Shown one piece after another: positions 22,948 through 36,229 of a stretch of 64,000 nt of DNA. The stretch spans positions 25,432-89,431 of the forward strand of contig JAQGBZ010000259.1 in the NCBI GenBank assembly GCA_034687125.1, given 5' to 3'. The notes beneath the pieces were generated by a model, which was not told the origin of the DNA, searched no databases, and saw only the letters and a program-made list of their open reading frames with translations. Origin of the DNA: Neelides folsomi (taxonomy: Eukaryota; Arthropoda; Collembola; Neelipleona; Neelidae). A program made the translations under genes and the position numbers. How positions within the stretch are numbered: the stretch's first letter is position 1; each line of letters starts with the position of its first letter.

Positions 22948-25516
22948 TTATTTGGCTATTCGAATCTTTTTCCATTTCACTTGTAGTTCTTTCTCTTTCA
23001 CTTCAACTAAACATTTGAGCTGAGAAATAGAAAATTAAAAACATTAGATATTTGGTAATTGTGGTTTATACATATTAAATAATGACTATTTAAGCAGAGT
23101 TAATAAATGTAATAATTAATAAAACTTAAAAATGAAAAGTTGACTTACCTCAAGGTCGTAATACTTGTAATTCAAGATCATTTCTTTTGAGAAAAGAATT
23201 GGAGATTCAGTCGATTTATGCCCAGGGGGTAAAAAGTTCATTTGAAATTCTTCCAAAGCCAAAAATCTACAGAACAACAAGACCACAATTTCAAAATTGT
23301 AGTTTTTCTCTTCAAAATGTGTGTAATCCTCTTCAAAGGTCGTTGAAAATGTAAATTTAATAAACTGCATGTCTATGAAACAATAATTCATAATTAAATT
23401 ATTATTAACTATATAATTAAATTATTATTTTATAAAAACAGCAAGTTTAATATCTATCACTAACCATGATAGACCATTGGAAATTTAGACATGTACATGT
23501 CACGAATTTTACAATTTGGGGCCAAATTATTCCAAAAAGAACTACTGCGATCTTTTGTTTCAATTGTTAAATCCAAATGGCTGAATTGTTGACAATTATT
23601 GTAGCAAAAAGTAGCCAGAGTTTGAGTCATTTTTTCACTTACGGAAAGTTCAATTCCCAGTTTCATTTTCTTTACATTTGGATAACATGTAATAAACGGG
23701 TTACTGTAAGATGTGGCAATTTGGTAATAGCGACTGAAAATGGACAAATTCATTTGGGTCAATTTCGACAATGTGAAATTGTCAGTTGGCCCTGTGAGAT
23801 CCGAAGGTTTCAATCCATCAGTCAATTCTGGATCTCCCTTGGTCCATTTAATGTCATTGGTGTTGAATGAAAAGTTCTTCAGAGAATTCCACTTACTGGT
23901 TACGAACCAATAGAAAAAGAAATAAAGACAAACGGTTGAATCATTATTTCCAATCCACTCCTTCGCATAATTAAATTCTTCTAATTTTGGCAAATTCAAT
24001 TTCATTTCCTCGAACAATCCTTGGAACTTTTCACATGGGACATCATAATTGAAATTGATCAAATGGAGCTTTTTCAATTGTCCAAATGATTCAAATGTTG
24101 GTTGGCCGTATCCGCTCAATTCTTCCATCTGGATTGAGAGAATTTGTAAATCAGGAAACATTTTCCCATACGGCTCCATCGTCTCGTTGCAGAGGAAATT
24201 GTCGTACGAGAAGGAATAATCGTACAAGTAAAGCTCAGTCACGGTTTTTGATAGGAATGTGCAGAGTAAGATGTATTCCCAAAATAATTCAACAGTTGCC
24301 CAACTCCTGATAAATGAATAATATAAATAATTGAATTATAATTAATTAATCACATTAAATATAATTATCATATTAAATATTATGCTTTGATACATGCGTA
24401 TTAATTTCTGATAAACCTTAGGTGTCTTACATATTTTGAAATTTAAGAATTTTAATCTTTAATTTCTTCGATGCCTCCGATACGAAGTCCGATGACAATG
24501 GGCTTCTTATAAGCATATGATCAATTCGGTTCGTGGTTAGCTTAAATGTCAAACTTGTAATGTTCGGACAAAAATTGAGAATTTGCGAAAATATTTGATT
24601 CAAATTTATATTTGATTTGTGAAACTTTCCAGTACTGAATCGAACAACTTCGAGGTTTTTCGCCATTCTCATTATTTGGGAAGAAAGGAGATGGTGGTGA
24701 GAAATGTCTTCATTCTTTTTGCAATATTTCGTTGGAACAATGTGAAGAGTTTTCAAATGATTCAAGACATCTTGGGAGTTGAAAAATGAATCCAATGAAT
24801 TGTCAACGAAAACCATGTCGGAAATGCTGAGAAATTTCAAATAGGGAAAATCGACGAATAACAATTTGTGGAGAATGAGAGAATGCTTTGGGAGAATGTC
24901 GCATTTAAATTCCTCATGAGGAAAATGTAAGGCGAAATTGAAATTTGAAATGTTAAGACGTTTTGTGTACGGGCCAAATTTGATTGCAAAATCTTGGAAT
25001 TCTTGAGAATTAATCGAAATACATGGAGAAATTTTAAACGAGTCGAAGGGTGAGTTTTCATTTTGGCCGAAGGTTGAATTAAAGGAATACAATTGATCTT
25101 CTCCTGTGAATTTGTAAACTAATTGGAGAGAATTTTTTCTTTTGATTATCTTTGCCAAAATCTGGCTCCAGGTTGAATTAACAAGTCGGAAGTTTCTTAA
25201 TTCTACTTCATTGTTAATATATTTCAAGATATTTTTAAGAATCTGGAAAAAATTAAACATTGTTTATACAAAATTTTACTTTTTTAAAATATAGGATTAC
25301 TTTATGTAGATTTTAGTAATGTTAAAATAATATACTACAATTATATGTACTTGTGCATAAAATTGGCATATTTACAGTTTAAGTTAAATTGATTGAAAAT
25401 ACCAATTCGTTGCTAAAGACAATTTCCTTAAGCTTAATTTCATCATCATCATTTGTTTTTTCTTCGGGCATAATTTGATCAACATCAGCCAACATTTCTG
25501 TTCCCTTTCCTTCCAT
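22948..25516 (-). CDS. large F-box / leucine-rich-like protein
   Basis: Five minus-strand exons (25516-25403, 25242-24431, 24306-23465, 23372-23149, 23019-22948) join in frame to 687 residues. Residues 33-70 form an F-box-like motif (FSNELILKNILKYINNEVEL then FRLVNSTW) split by the first intron. The rest has irregular leucine-rich segments (for example YLKFLSISDM, LEVVRFSTG, ITSLTFKL), as in F-box/LRR substrate receptors of SCF ubiquitin ligases. The apparent stop after exon 2 lies in an intron: the frame leaves at AT|GTAAGA. A truncated paralogue of the F-box end lies at 36230-36644. The substrate is unknown. Confidence 0.8.
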
Positions 25517-26263
25517 TTCTTCCTTTAATGCCGAGAAATCCAAATAATTTAAATAAATATTATTATTTTACAATTTAAACAATATGAGATATAAAATAAT
25601 CATTTTAGTTTGAAAGACAAAATTCACTTACGATGTCGAGAACTAATTAAGGTTGACTTTTTTGTAAAACGAAGATAAATAATGTTTTACTTTTTACTTC
25701 ACTCACATGTCAGACTTAATTTTATAAAATTTGTGTTTATTGGAGTATAGAATATAATTCAATTTTAAATCTTTCTTTATCAAAAATTTAAATATGCTAT
25801 AAAAACAATTAAACCTACATTAATAAATAATTTAATTGTAAGTATAAAGGTGGACTAACAATAAGAAAAGCGAAGACTTTAAGTAACAAAGTAGCAAAAC
25901 TGCAAAAGTCAAATCAAAGTTAATGGTTTTGATACGAAAAAGATTTAAATTACACTCATTTAGCTTCCCTTTCGATAGTGTAGGGTAAGTTTCTCCATAC
26001 ATACACACCTACCTATTAGTTTTTTCTACCTTTTTGATATAACAATGTTTATATGTATATATGTAGGCATAATCTATACTTTACAAATAATTAAATGTTA
26101 TAAATTATAACATTTATTTATATAGTAGTAGGTAGTACTTATGTAAACATCATAAATAAATATCAACAAGATCCTTTGTAAGAGATATTGTGTCAATACA
26201 TGTCAGAAATTAAATAATTAAATTATTGAATATTTAAAACACTGAGTGTAATGTACTCTAAAA
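25517..26263. other. intergenic, no gene seen
   Basis: AT-rich spacer upstream of the F-box gene, with no coding frame. Confidence 0.45.
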
Positions 26264-26561
26264 TCTCCATTAAAACGCGGGGTCCCCATTAGAACGCGGG
26301 GGTAGACAGGAAATTTTCAAATAGAACGCGGATCTCTATTAGTGCGCGGGTCATTATAAGAAAACTCATATTTTTGAAGTGTGAGCATCGGAGCATTGAC
26401 AAATTGAGTGAAATAGCCCCGATATTAATATTTAAATGAAATTCATTCATATTTTTCAATATTTAAACATGAAATAAGTGAGTTTTTTAAGAAAATGGTG
26501 TGAAATAATTGTAAAATTGTTCATTTATGAATAGAACGCGGGTCTCTATTAGAACGCGGAG
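26264..26561. repeat. cluster of GAACGCGG direct repeats
   Basis: About seven same-strand copies of a degenerate 15-17 base unit, close to TCTCTATTAGAACGCGG, fall in two groups (26264-26350 and 26529-26561), GC-rich against an AT-rich background. Such subterminal repeat blocks occur in pogo/Tigger-type DNA transposons, but no inverted ends or transposase were found, so the origin is unproven. Confidence 0.55.
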
Positions 26562-27440
26562 TATTTTTTCAATTCTGCATAAGGCTCCGCATAGATATTA
26601 AAAGTGCGATCTATATCTATATATACGTTTTGGGGATCAATGGTCGATCTATGATCTATAGATTTATTATATGATCGCTATTAGGTAATATAAGCATGAA
26701 AAATGGATAAAAACGGATAATACCCATTCTCATAGTACATATTTTATAAAAACAACAAATTATAATTGTTATATTCGTCGCAGTGATTGCATTTTGCACG
26801 CGTTTGATATTTGCAATTTTTGGAGATTTTTATTATCGTGAAGTCTTTCCATACTTAACTTCGTTGGTTTCTTCATTCTTGATCACGATCACTTTCATGA
26901 TCCGAAATTATTTATGAATTACCAAACGATAATTACTCAAATATTACAATTAATGAACGAACTACGTTTATGTAGGACTTTCGGATTTATTTTTCATTCA
27001 CGCCGTTTAATCATTGACTTCAACTGTCTTATTGACCGGATAAATTGGATATAATTCCGCCATACTTGAATCTCATCAGTCCGGTATATTCAATTTTTTT
27101 ATTAAAATGACAATAAAATTATTTAAAATGGATAAATTAAAAAATTAAATTTTGTTATATAAAAATAAATAACGTTCAATACAACAGTTTCAATTAAGCG
27201 CGGTTTTGTTTTCATCTTTCCTGGAGGTACTACGCAATCACTACACCTGCTTGAGGTTGGATCTGTGATAAAGCTCAACAGTTAAAATTCATCACGCTCC
27301 TTGGATCAATCGCCATTTTCGGATTCTGCCTTATCGACCTTACCCATTGTCTCTTTATAAACGTTAGTCTTATAAATCTCCTCGTTACAAAACTGTTTGC
27401 ACTCAACTCAAAATTATACCAACATGTTTAGCTTGTTTAG
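26562..27440. other. intergenic, no gene seen
   Basis: AT-rich spacer with short repeated GATCTATA motifs near 26605-26680. It may belong to the transposase relic that follows. No coding frame. Confidence 0.4.
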
Positions 27441-29345
27441 ATGTCCAGCTGTGCTGTATTTGATTGTAATAATAAATATTGTGAGAATGATTATCTTACC
27501 ATCGTTTTCAAAGTTAAGAAAAAATTGAATTGAATGATTGGCTCATCAAATGCAAAATAAGTTTATAATTTGAAGTAAATTATTTTTCCCCATTATACAT
27601 ACTATATACTAACTAGTGTATCATAGATTATATTATGAATTATATGCAATACTTCTCTTATTCGAAATTGTGTAAATTCTTTAAAATCAATATTTTTGTT
27701 TTCAGAAAATGAAGGTTTTGTTGGAATCTTTCTTATTTGTTTGTCTTTGGTTTTGCTCCACTCAACTGAAGCTGGGGAAAATCCAAGGGATAATTGTGCT
27801 CATTCTGGAAATTAAAGTTGAAATTGATCAAGAAATCGTCACTGTTAAAAGCCAAAAACCGACAAACAGAATTTACAAATTCAAAAGCTTAAATCCAAAT
27901 TTTCCACCAATCAAATTTCATTAATCAATGGGAAAGGAAGGTGAATTGGGCTGCAAAAGAAATTGCTTCTGCATTGGCACTTAAAAGTAGCAGTTCCAAA
28001 GCATATTCCAAGCAAACAGCCAGAACTGTGTGGGGAATTCCATTTCTATGTACTCGCACGATTCAAAATTGGATGCGCCGATTCGGATGTTATTGAGGAA
28101 TTTTAACAAAAGTCTTGGATTTTCTAAAAGAAGATTCGAATAATTTGGAACCCAAAGAGAAGATTTGTTCACTGACTTTTGATGTGATGAGCGTCGACTC
28201 AAGAGCTGTCCTGGATTCTACTACGAAGACTGCGTTCAAGTATCATAAAGCTTAAGTTGCAATGATAAGAGGGATACTCAGAAAATGGAAGCAACCGCAA
28301 GCAACCGCAAACAATTTTTTATGACTTTGACACCCCGATGACCAAGGAATTAGTTTTTAAAATTATTATTGCAGTTGAACAAGCTAGATATTTAGTATAT
28401 TCGATGACCAGTGATCTTGGAGAAGAAAACAAGAGCTTATGGAAAAATCTTGGAATTTCTCAAAATTGCACCTCATTTGAGAATCCATATGATGTACAAA
28501 GAAGAGTTCATATGTCCTCCTCATCTCTTGAAACTTATGAGAAATGATATCCTGGATCACGAAGTTCAGATTGACCCAACAACTTGTTTGAACAAAAATA
28601 CACTCGAACTTCTCGAATCAAAAAAGTTTGAATTAAAAAAATGCCCAAAATTAAATCAAAAAGTATTGAATTTAAGCGACTGTGAACGCAGGAGGTAAAA
28701 AATGCTGCACATCTTCTTTCTCACAAATTTGCTACATTATTAATGGAAACGGGATTTCAAAGGGAAGGTTTATTCATTGATACGATGAATGACTCATTTG
28801 ATATTCTCAATTCTCGAATTCCAAAGGATTCTCAAGAATTCAAATCGGGCTTTGGATTATTCTATGAAAAACAATTCAAAGTGATCAATGAAATTCTCCA
28901 CTACGTGACGAATATCCGTTTTCATTTCAAAGACAAGTTAAGAACCTCGTTAATGCCGTTTCAAATTGGTTACATTGTATCATTAACTTCTCTGATGGAA
29001 CTTTACGATGACCTCTCAAAAGTTTTTGTAAATTCTTATATTTTAACAAGCCGAATAAACCAAGATTGCCTTGAATCTTTATTCTCTTCTGTTCGAGCTT
29101 GTGGTGGAACTACGAATGCAATGCCTTCTCCAGTAGACTTTAGACAACGTATAAAGATGATTTTAGTCGGATCCAAAGTCAAGCCGCCAAGGAACACAAA
29201 TTCTGAATTCGAAGGGGACATAAGTTATGTAAGCACGAAGCTTTTGACTGGAATCGTAGAAGATAAAAATGACACCTTGGTATTAAGTATTAACTTTTCA
29301 TTTTGGCATTTTTTCCTTAAATTTGGATTTAATATTTCAAAATAA
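27441..29345 (+). mobile_element. decayed P-element / THAP9-like transposase
   Basis: Pieces of a P-type transposase occur in order on the plus strand but in several frames with stops. A THAP zinc-finger start (C-AVFD-C) is at 27441-27520. A segment ending TIQNWMRRFGCY lies near 27925-28100. The RNase H-like part follows: LTFDVMSVDSRAVLD near 28170-28220, FDTPMTKELV and TSDLGEENKSLWKNLGIS near 28325-28460. The insertion domain has CPPHLLKLMRNDILDHEV near 28515-28560. The C-terminal part shows SRINQDCLESLFSSVRACGG near 29050-29105, open from 28743. Terminal inverted repeats were not found. The element is dead; the family assignment is good. Confidence 0.75.
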
Positions 29346-30814
29346 ATAATTTGATAATTTGTTTTATTTATTTACATCATTTTAACATAAAATAAATGAG
29401 CTTTTAATGGAGCCATTCCGATAAGAAAAAAAGCAACAATGGTAAATATTTGAGACATTTGGGATTTCCCTTTGGAGCGCCAAGATATTGTCCAATATCA
29501 GCTTCAACTTCAATTTCGAATCGACATCGATTTTAATTTATTAATTTAGTCATCTTTGTAGTTAAGAGATCAGAACCAAAATGTTTCTTTATCGAGATTT
29601 TATCGAAGACGTCAACATTGAGTTTTCAATAATTGGCGGGTTTGAATTTAAAAAAAGGAAGCAAAAAAGGCGAAATATGCCATTTTTGCATATGCCTATG
29701 CAAAATACTTTTTCAATTAACATTCCTTAAAGTACATTAAAATAAAGTTGATAATCAATTTAAGGTGAATATTTATGGTTTCTTGAGTAAATTTCACTTG
29801 CCTATCAGTGAGAAAACTCAAGATTAAAGGTTTTAATTAATGTGGTCATATTTCAGAATATGAAACCGAAGAAAGAAGTGAAGTCGTATGTAATTTAAAA
29901 ATCTTCTTTGCCGTTCAATATATTTTAAATGTTCTCATAATAGAAATAACCATAATTTTTTCAATCTATAATTTTTTTACAACTTTCTCACTATCATCAC
30001 TTAAAAATATTATCAAAAACAACTATAGAATTTAATAGAATTAATAGAATTTAATAAGATTATTGCAAAATATGCACGATGGCATATGATATGCAGCAAA
30101 ACCTCAAAATATGCCCGACATGCAATAACAAATTTGTATAAATATTCCTTATTTTTATGGATCAGTTCATTTCCATAGTTTCAAAGGATATCCCTCATCA
30201 ATGAAAAACATGCTATTGCTTTGATGTCCTGTCTCTAGTAATGACAAATTCAATTTCGTTTAATAGTATTATTAAATTGTATACATATCATTATTAAAAT
30301 GTTATATTCTATTTGAATAATAAAAAATAGAAATTAAAATAATACAATATATTCATATTTATTATGTCTACACATCTTATTAAAGTAAGTAAAGCGTTAG
30401 ACTTATAAATATAAATATAAGTATTATTCATTAGACCAAATTAATTTTTTGGCAAAACATTTTCTCAATTATCCTGATGGGAAACTTGGAAAAGGTAAAT
30501 TAAATTTTTCCTTCAAAGTAATTTATTTAACTAAAAATAAACTGATTTTAACCTTGCTCTTGACAATTTGGAATAAAGGCATTTTTTCCTTCTACAAATC
30601 TACATATATAAAATTATATATAAATAGTGCCAATATTCTATGTAGGTAATTTAATGAATGTTAATAATTGAAGATTATTTTGTTTAATTTGGGAGAGAAA
30701 TATATTTGACATTATAGGTAAATCAAAAAATTTCAATTGTTTTTATTTGATAATCATATAATTATATATTTGAAAAACTAGTGTAAGAAAAAATTAAAAT
30801 AAAAATTGTGTAAG
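29346..30814. other. intergenic, no supported gene
   Basis: AT-rich spacer. A short run near 30449-30520 looks slightly coding (KHFLNYPDGKLGKG) but has no start context or partner exon. No RNA gene or clear repeat. Confidence 0.4.
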
Positions 30815-33800
30815 ATGGGGATCATATTTAATTTAATTTGTTTTGCATTTGTACAAATTTCCTCAATATTTGCAATTGAAGTGAACAAAAATCAAAAATG
30901 TTTATTTCAAAATTTATCCTCGATCCGATCAAAATGTGGTTGGGAAAAAATTAATTCACTTGATTGTTTAAATCGTGACTGTTGCTATGACACCAATGAC
31001 GACGTATGTTTTTATGAAAACTTTCAATTTGGGGAAATAGCAATTAAATCAAAAAATGCAATAAATAAAAGTGAAAACAGAATCTGCAATTTTGAAAATC
31101 CGCTAACAAATTGTACAAAATGCGGTCAAATTGGAATTTCCCAAGAAGAATGTGAAAACAAAAAATGCTGCTTTGATAACAGCTACACAAATGTACATAA
31201 TTGTTTCAAGAATTTCCAAGAAGAAGAAGTCTGTAAGGATTGCTCAAAAGCTAGGAGCCGAAATGAAAATTGCTATTTTGGAAATCCTTTTTTGGCACGA
31301 AAAAACTGCGGTTGGAAAGAAATTTCAAAATACGAATGTGAAAACAGAGATTGTTGTTTTGATAATTATAATTCGGAAAGCATCAATTGCTTTTATTCAA
31401 ATATCGAACACCAATTGGAAGATCCCTTCATTTTACCTGAAGTTACAAATGGATTTAACAAACAGATCATTGATAATCCAAACAACAGAAGATTCATTTA
31501 TTTCTCTTCAGATGATGAAAACAGAAATTATTTAAAAATGAAGAATAAGTTGAATAAAATAAAATTAATTTTGGAAAATAATGAAAATTTTGAAAATGTT
31601 ATAAAAATTGATGAAAATCCTTTAGTGTTGGCATTGAAGTTATCAGAATTAAATATAGCAAAAGTCTTAATTAAAAACGAAATAGGACTAGATTTAATTG
31701 ATAAATATCAATTAACTCCTTTACACTACGCTTCCTATTTTGGATATTCAGAAATTGTCCAATTGCTATTAGCAAATCCTGATGTTAAACTAAATAATGG
31801 TGATTTTAAGAAAATGACCCCTTTACATTTTGCTTCTTCAAAAGGTCATGTCGAAATCGTTAAAATTTTAATAAACTCACAATCTGATTTATATTATGCT
31901 ATAAGAAATGCTTTGAATTCCAAACAACAAACGTCGCTTCATTTAGCTGTTTTAAATGGACTAATTGAAATCGTGAAATTTTTAATTTCTCAAAATGCCT
32001 CAATAGACACGATCGATAGAAACGGATGGACTTTATTGCATGAAGCAAGTTTTAATGGCAACGAAGAAATTCTTTTGCTTTTATTGGGAAAAAGTCTAAA
32101 TGTTAATTCAGTTGATTTCAATAAAAAATCACCTCTACATTCTGCGACATCTAATGATAAAACAAAAGTAGTAAAAAGTCTGTTAGAAAACGGAGCCATA
32201 ATTTCAGAAAATGATATAGGAAATGGAATACCTTTAGAATTGGCTTTGAAATCCGGAGACATTGAAATTCTCAAAATATTGAAGGATCGGAAAGTTGATT
32301 TTAATTTAATTTCAAAAGGTAATGAAGAATCGAAAACCTCCTATTTGCATATTGCAATTAATAATAACCAAACAGAATCTGCCATTTTTTTAATTAACAA
32401 CGGGGCGAATGTAAAAGCCAGAGACTCAGGGCATTCAACCCCTTTACATTTAGCAGCCAAATGGAGAAATGTTCAAATCGTCGATTTGTTAATTCAAAAC
32501 GGAGCGAATATCAATTCCGTAGACAATTCCAAATGGACTCCAATACTACATGCTGCAAATAAAGGGCATTTGGAAGTTGTCAAACATTTGGTGAATCACA
32601 GTGCGGACGTGAACATTTTTGAGTTTAACTATCAGTCTACGCCTTTAGCTCAAGCAGCTGCGTATAACCACATTGAAATTGCAAATTTGTTGCTTGACAA
32701 CGGGGCCAATTTAGAAACCAGAGCACAAAATTTTACGACATCTTTGCACAGCGCAGTTTTTTTTGGAAATGTCGAAATAGTTAATCTTTTGATCGCCAGA
32801 GGGGCCAATATAAATGCGAAAGAAGATCAGGGTTTTACTCCTTTGCATATTGCGGCAAAAAATGGGTATTTAAATATCAAGACTTTTGTTGGAAAAGAAG
32901 GCCGATGTGAATGCAAGGAATCTTGAGAATGAAACTCCACTGCAAATAGCATCATTTAATGGCCATTTCCAAATTGTCCAATTACTCCTTGAAGCCAATG
33001 CAGAAGTCAATTCTTTTACTTCCTTCCATGGGACAGCTTTGCACTTTGCAGCAATTAAAGGACATTTAAAAATAGTTGAATTGTTGCTATACAAAGATGC
33101 TGAGATCGATGCATTTAATAAGAATGGTTTGACTGCTTTGTTTTTAGCAATAAATTATGGGCATTATGAAGTCGTAAAAGTTTTACTTGAAAAAAACGCC
33201 CAGGTTGATTTGTTCATAATTTCATAATTTCTCTCCACTTTCATATTCTTTAGATCGAGGATACCTAGAAATTGCTAAACTTATTTTGAAGAAAAATCCA
33301 AATGTAAATACAATTGCCAAGGGAACTCTCCTAACCCTTTGCATATTGCATCGAGTAAAGGATATAAAGACATTGTTGAAATTCTACTACTAAATCACGC
33401 GAATGTCAACTATGCTGACTCTTACTTGTCTACATCATTGCATTATGCGGCATTATTTGGACATAATGAAATCGTGGAAATGCTTCTGGCAAAAAATGCA
33501 AGTGTTAACGCTTTTGCAACAAATGGTATGACACCTTTATATATTGCAGTTTTAGTTGAACATTTCCAAGTTGTCAGTTTGTTGTTAAATGCTTCAGGAA
33601 TCGATGTGAACGCAAGAGAAAATAACTATAACTCCACTCCAATGATTATAGCGATAAGAAATAGAAATATTAAAATGGTAAAGTTATTAATGGAAAATGG
33701 AGCTCAAATAAACGATTTTGATAATATTAGTTTTACTGCTTTACACCATGCGGCAGAAAACAGTTCTCACAAAATTGTTGAATTATTGTTGGAAAAAGAT

Positions 33801-36173
33801 GCCAAAGTTAATGTATTTGATCACTATGGAAAAACTCCATTGTTTGTTGCAGTTTCAAGAGGAAACATCAAAATTGTCCAAATGTTGTTAAATAAATCAG
33901 CCGATGTAAATGCGGCTGAAAATGGAAAACATTTTACTCCTTTGATGGAAGCTGTTAATCGAAATGAACCTGAAATCGTAAAACTTTTGTTGGATCACGG
34001 TGCGAATTTTAGTATCCTAACGGCTCAAAATTTTTCTCCGCTTCATTTTGCAGGGAAAGAAAACAGATTTGAAATTGCGGAATTGCTGTTAAAATACGGG
34101 GCGAATGCTGACGCGGTTGACAATGAAGAAAAAACGTCGCTGCATTTGGCGGCAAATGAAGGACATTTTGAAATTGTTCAATTATTGTTGAAATTCAATG
34201 CAAGCACCGTTTTGAGAGACCATTACAATAAGACTGCTTTGGATTCATCAAAAAATTCTCAAATTTCATACATTTTACAAAATTATGATAATACTCATAA
34301 AATTGGACAAAATGAAAATTCTCAAATTTCTCAAAATGCAAATATTGGAATTGTTTTATCAACAGCTGCCGTTTTCTTGATCCTTTTAATTGTCATCATT
34401 TTCCTTGTTATTAAATATAAAAGGAAAATCCAGGAATTGAAAAGATTTTTAAATGAAGATGAAATTAAGGAATTCATCGAAGGAGAAAAAATTTATTGTT
34501 CAATTGCAAATGAAGGAAATCAAGTTTTCAAATATAATAAAAATTATGAAGTGAAAAAAGAAGAACTTGTTATTGGTTAAAATTATTAAATATGTTTAAT
34601 ATATTTACAGATATAATTCTTATATACAAAATACAAATTTTAAATAATTAAATCTTTAAATCGATCATTTTATTTCAAATTATCTTAATATATTAAATAA
34701 TTCATAAGAAAACTTAAAAAAACAATATGATGAAAATATATAATATATATGATATTTGATATTATTTTTTTAGGAACTAAAATCCTCGGAATTGGAAATT
34801 TTGGCATGGTTTTGAAAGGGTTTGTGAAAACGAAAGAAAGACAAATTGAAGTTGCGATCAAAGTTGTTAAATCCGGAGTTGACCTCGTCCAAATTAAAGC
34901 TCTTTTGGACGAATTAAAAATAATGTCTACAATTGGAAAACACGAAAATATTGTATCGCTTGTTGCCGCTTGCACAGAAAACATTAAAACAAGTGAACTA
35001 TAATCAATTACAAAACGCATTTAAAACATTTATATAAAATAATAAATTACTAAAGATAAAAAGTAAGAAATTATTTTTGTATTTTTAACTTTATATAAAT
35101 TTTAATTCTTAAAAAAATTCAGATGAAGTGTACGTTGCGGTTGAATTTTGTTTAAAAGGAAATCTGCTTGAAATTTTATTATCAATGAACACAAACTTTT
35201 GTCCTATCGAAATCAACAAAAAAAATTTTACTAGTATTTACGAAAATTTTACAATGTAAAAGTAAAAAGTTATTTAATTAATCCACTTATTATTATGATG
35301 TTTTTTATTATGATTTGACAATTTATCAATGGTGATAATCCATTAGATGTTTCAAAGCAATTGATCCAATGGTCTTTTGAAATTGCATGCGGAATGGAAT
35401 TTCTAATTAAAAACAAAGTTCTGAATAAATAAATATTAATAATTATACTATTATGGTTAAAAATTATAAACTTTAAGTATTATTTTAAGTAACAAAATTA
35501 TTATAATTAAAAGTTGACATTTTGGTGGTATTATTGGTATAATTGACATCCTATTTTTTAGATTGTGCATTGTGATTTAGCTGCGAGGAATATTTTATTA
35601 ACTTCTGCAAATAAAGCTAAAATCTGTGATTTTGGATTATCGCGACAATTATTTGAAGATGCCACTTATACAAAAAAATCAAAAGTAATTAAATAGAATC
35701 CTTTCAAAATCAAATCAAATTTTATAATTAAAATTTATAAATGCTATCTATGTTAAATGAAATTTTCAGTCTCCTTTGCCATGGAAATGAATGGCCGTTG
35801 AATCCTTGAAATTCTTCAAATTTTCTGAGAAATCCGATGTTTGGTCTTACGGCGTCACTTTGTGGGAAATGTTTTCATTGGGTTCAACTCCTTACGCCGG
35901 TTCTCATTGGAGTCCGGAATTTGTTAATTCATTGAAGAGCGGAATGAAATTGCCTAAACCAAATTACTCATCAGAAGAAATGTAAGATTAAATAGCAATA
36001 TTTGTTATATTTTTGGATACTATTTTCCATTTTTATTTAAATCTTTTTGAAAAGGATTAAAATTATATTTTGCGTTTAGGTAAAATTTAATGAAAAACTG
36101 TTGGGAAGTGAACCTAGAAGATCGCCCGACATTTTTTGAAATTGCACTCCGATTAGAAAATGAAATTGCATAA
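30815..36173 (+). pseudogene. trefoil - ankyrin - receptor tyrosine kinase, disabled
   Basis: Layout on the plus strand: signal peptide (start 30815), three P-type trefoil domains (each with a CGW/CC pattern, to about 31410), roughly 27 ankyrin repeats (31620-34280), a membrane helix (IVLSTAAVFLILLIVIIFLV, near 34350), then a tyrosine kinase in exons 34774-34992, 35123-35255, 35330-35417, 35562-35684, 35770-35981 and 36080-36173. Kinase marks include [25 protein letters not shown] and [13 protein letters not shown]. Disabling changes are frameshifts near 32878, 33222 and 33315, an acceptor reading AA instead of AG at 35328-35329, TGA at 35788-35790 where Trp is expected, and TAA at 36081-36083. 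A few could be assembly errors; six together argue for a recent pseudogene. Confidence 0.75.
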
Positions 36174-36229
36174 GAAAATCCCCAATAAAAATAAATATGA
36201 ATATAAACTATTATATTATATATTAATGT

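Noticed and set aside
23577-24310. Plus-strand frames inside the F-box gene
   Set aside because: They are antisense to an exon that splices cleanly into a long gene.
24427-24431. Stop codon ending the F-box gene after its second exon
   Set aside because: The codon lies in the consensus donor AT|GTAAGA, and three further in-frame exons follow.
33190-33260. A possible intron explaining the ankyrin frame break
   Set aside because: A GT...TTCTTTAG candidate exists, but no donor gives the needed phase, and the ankyrin consensus reads straight through the supposed intron in another frame; a small insertion fits better.
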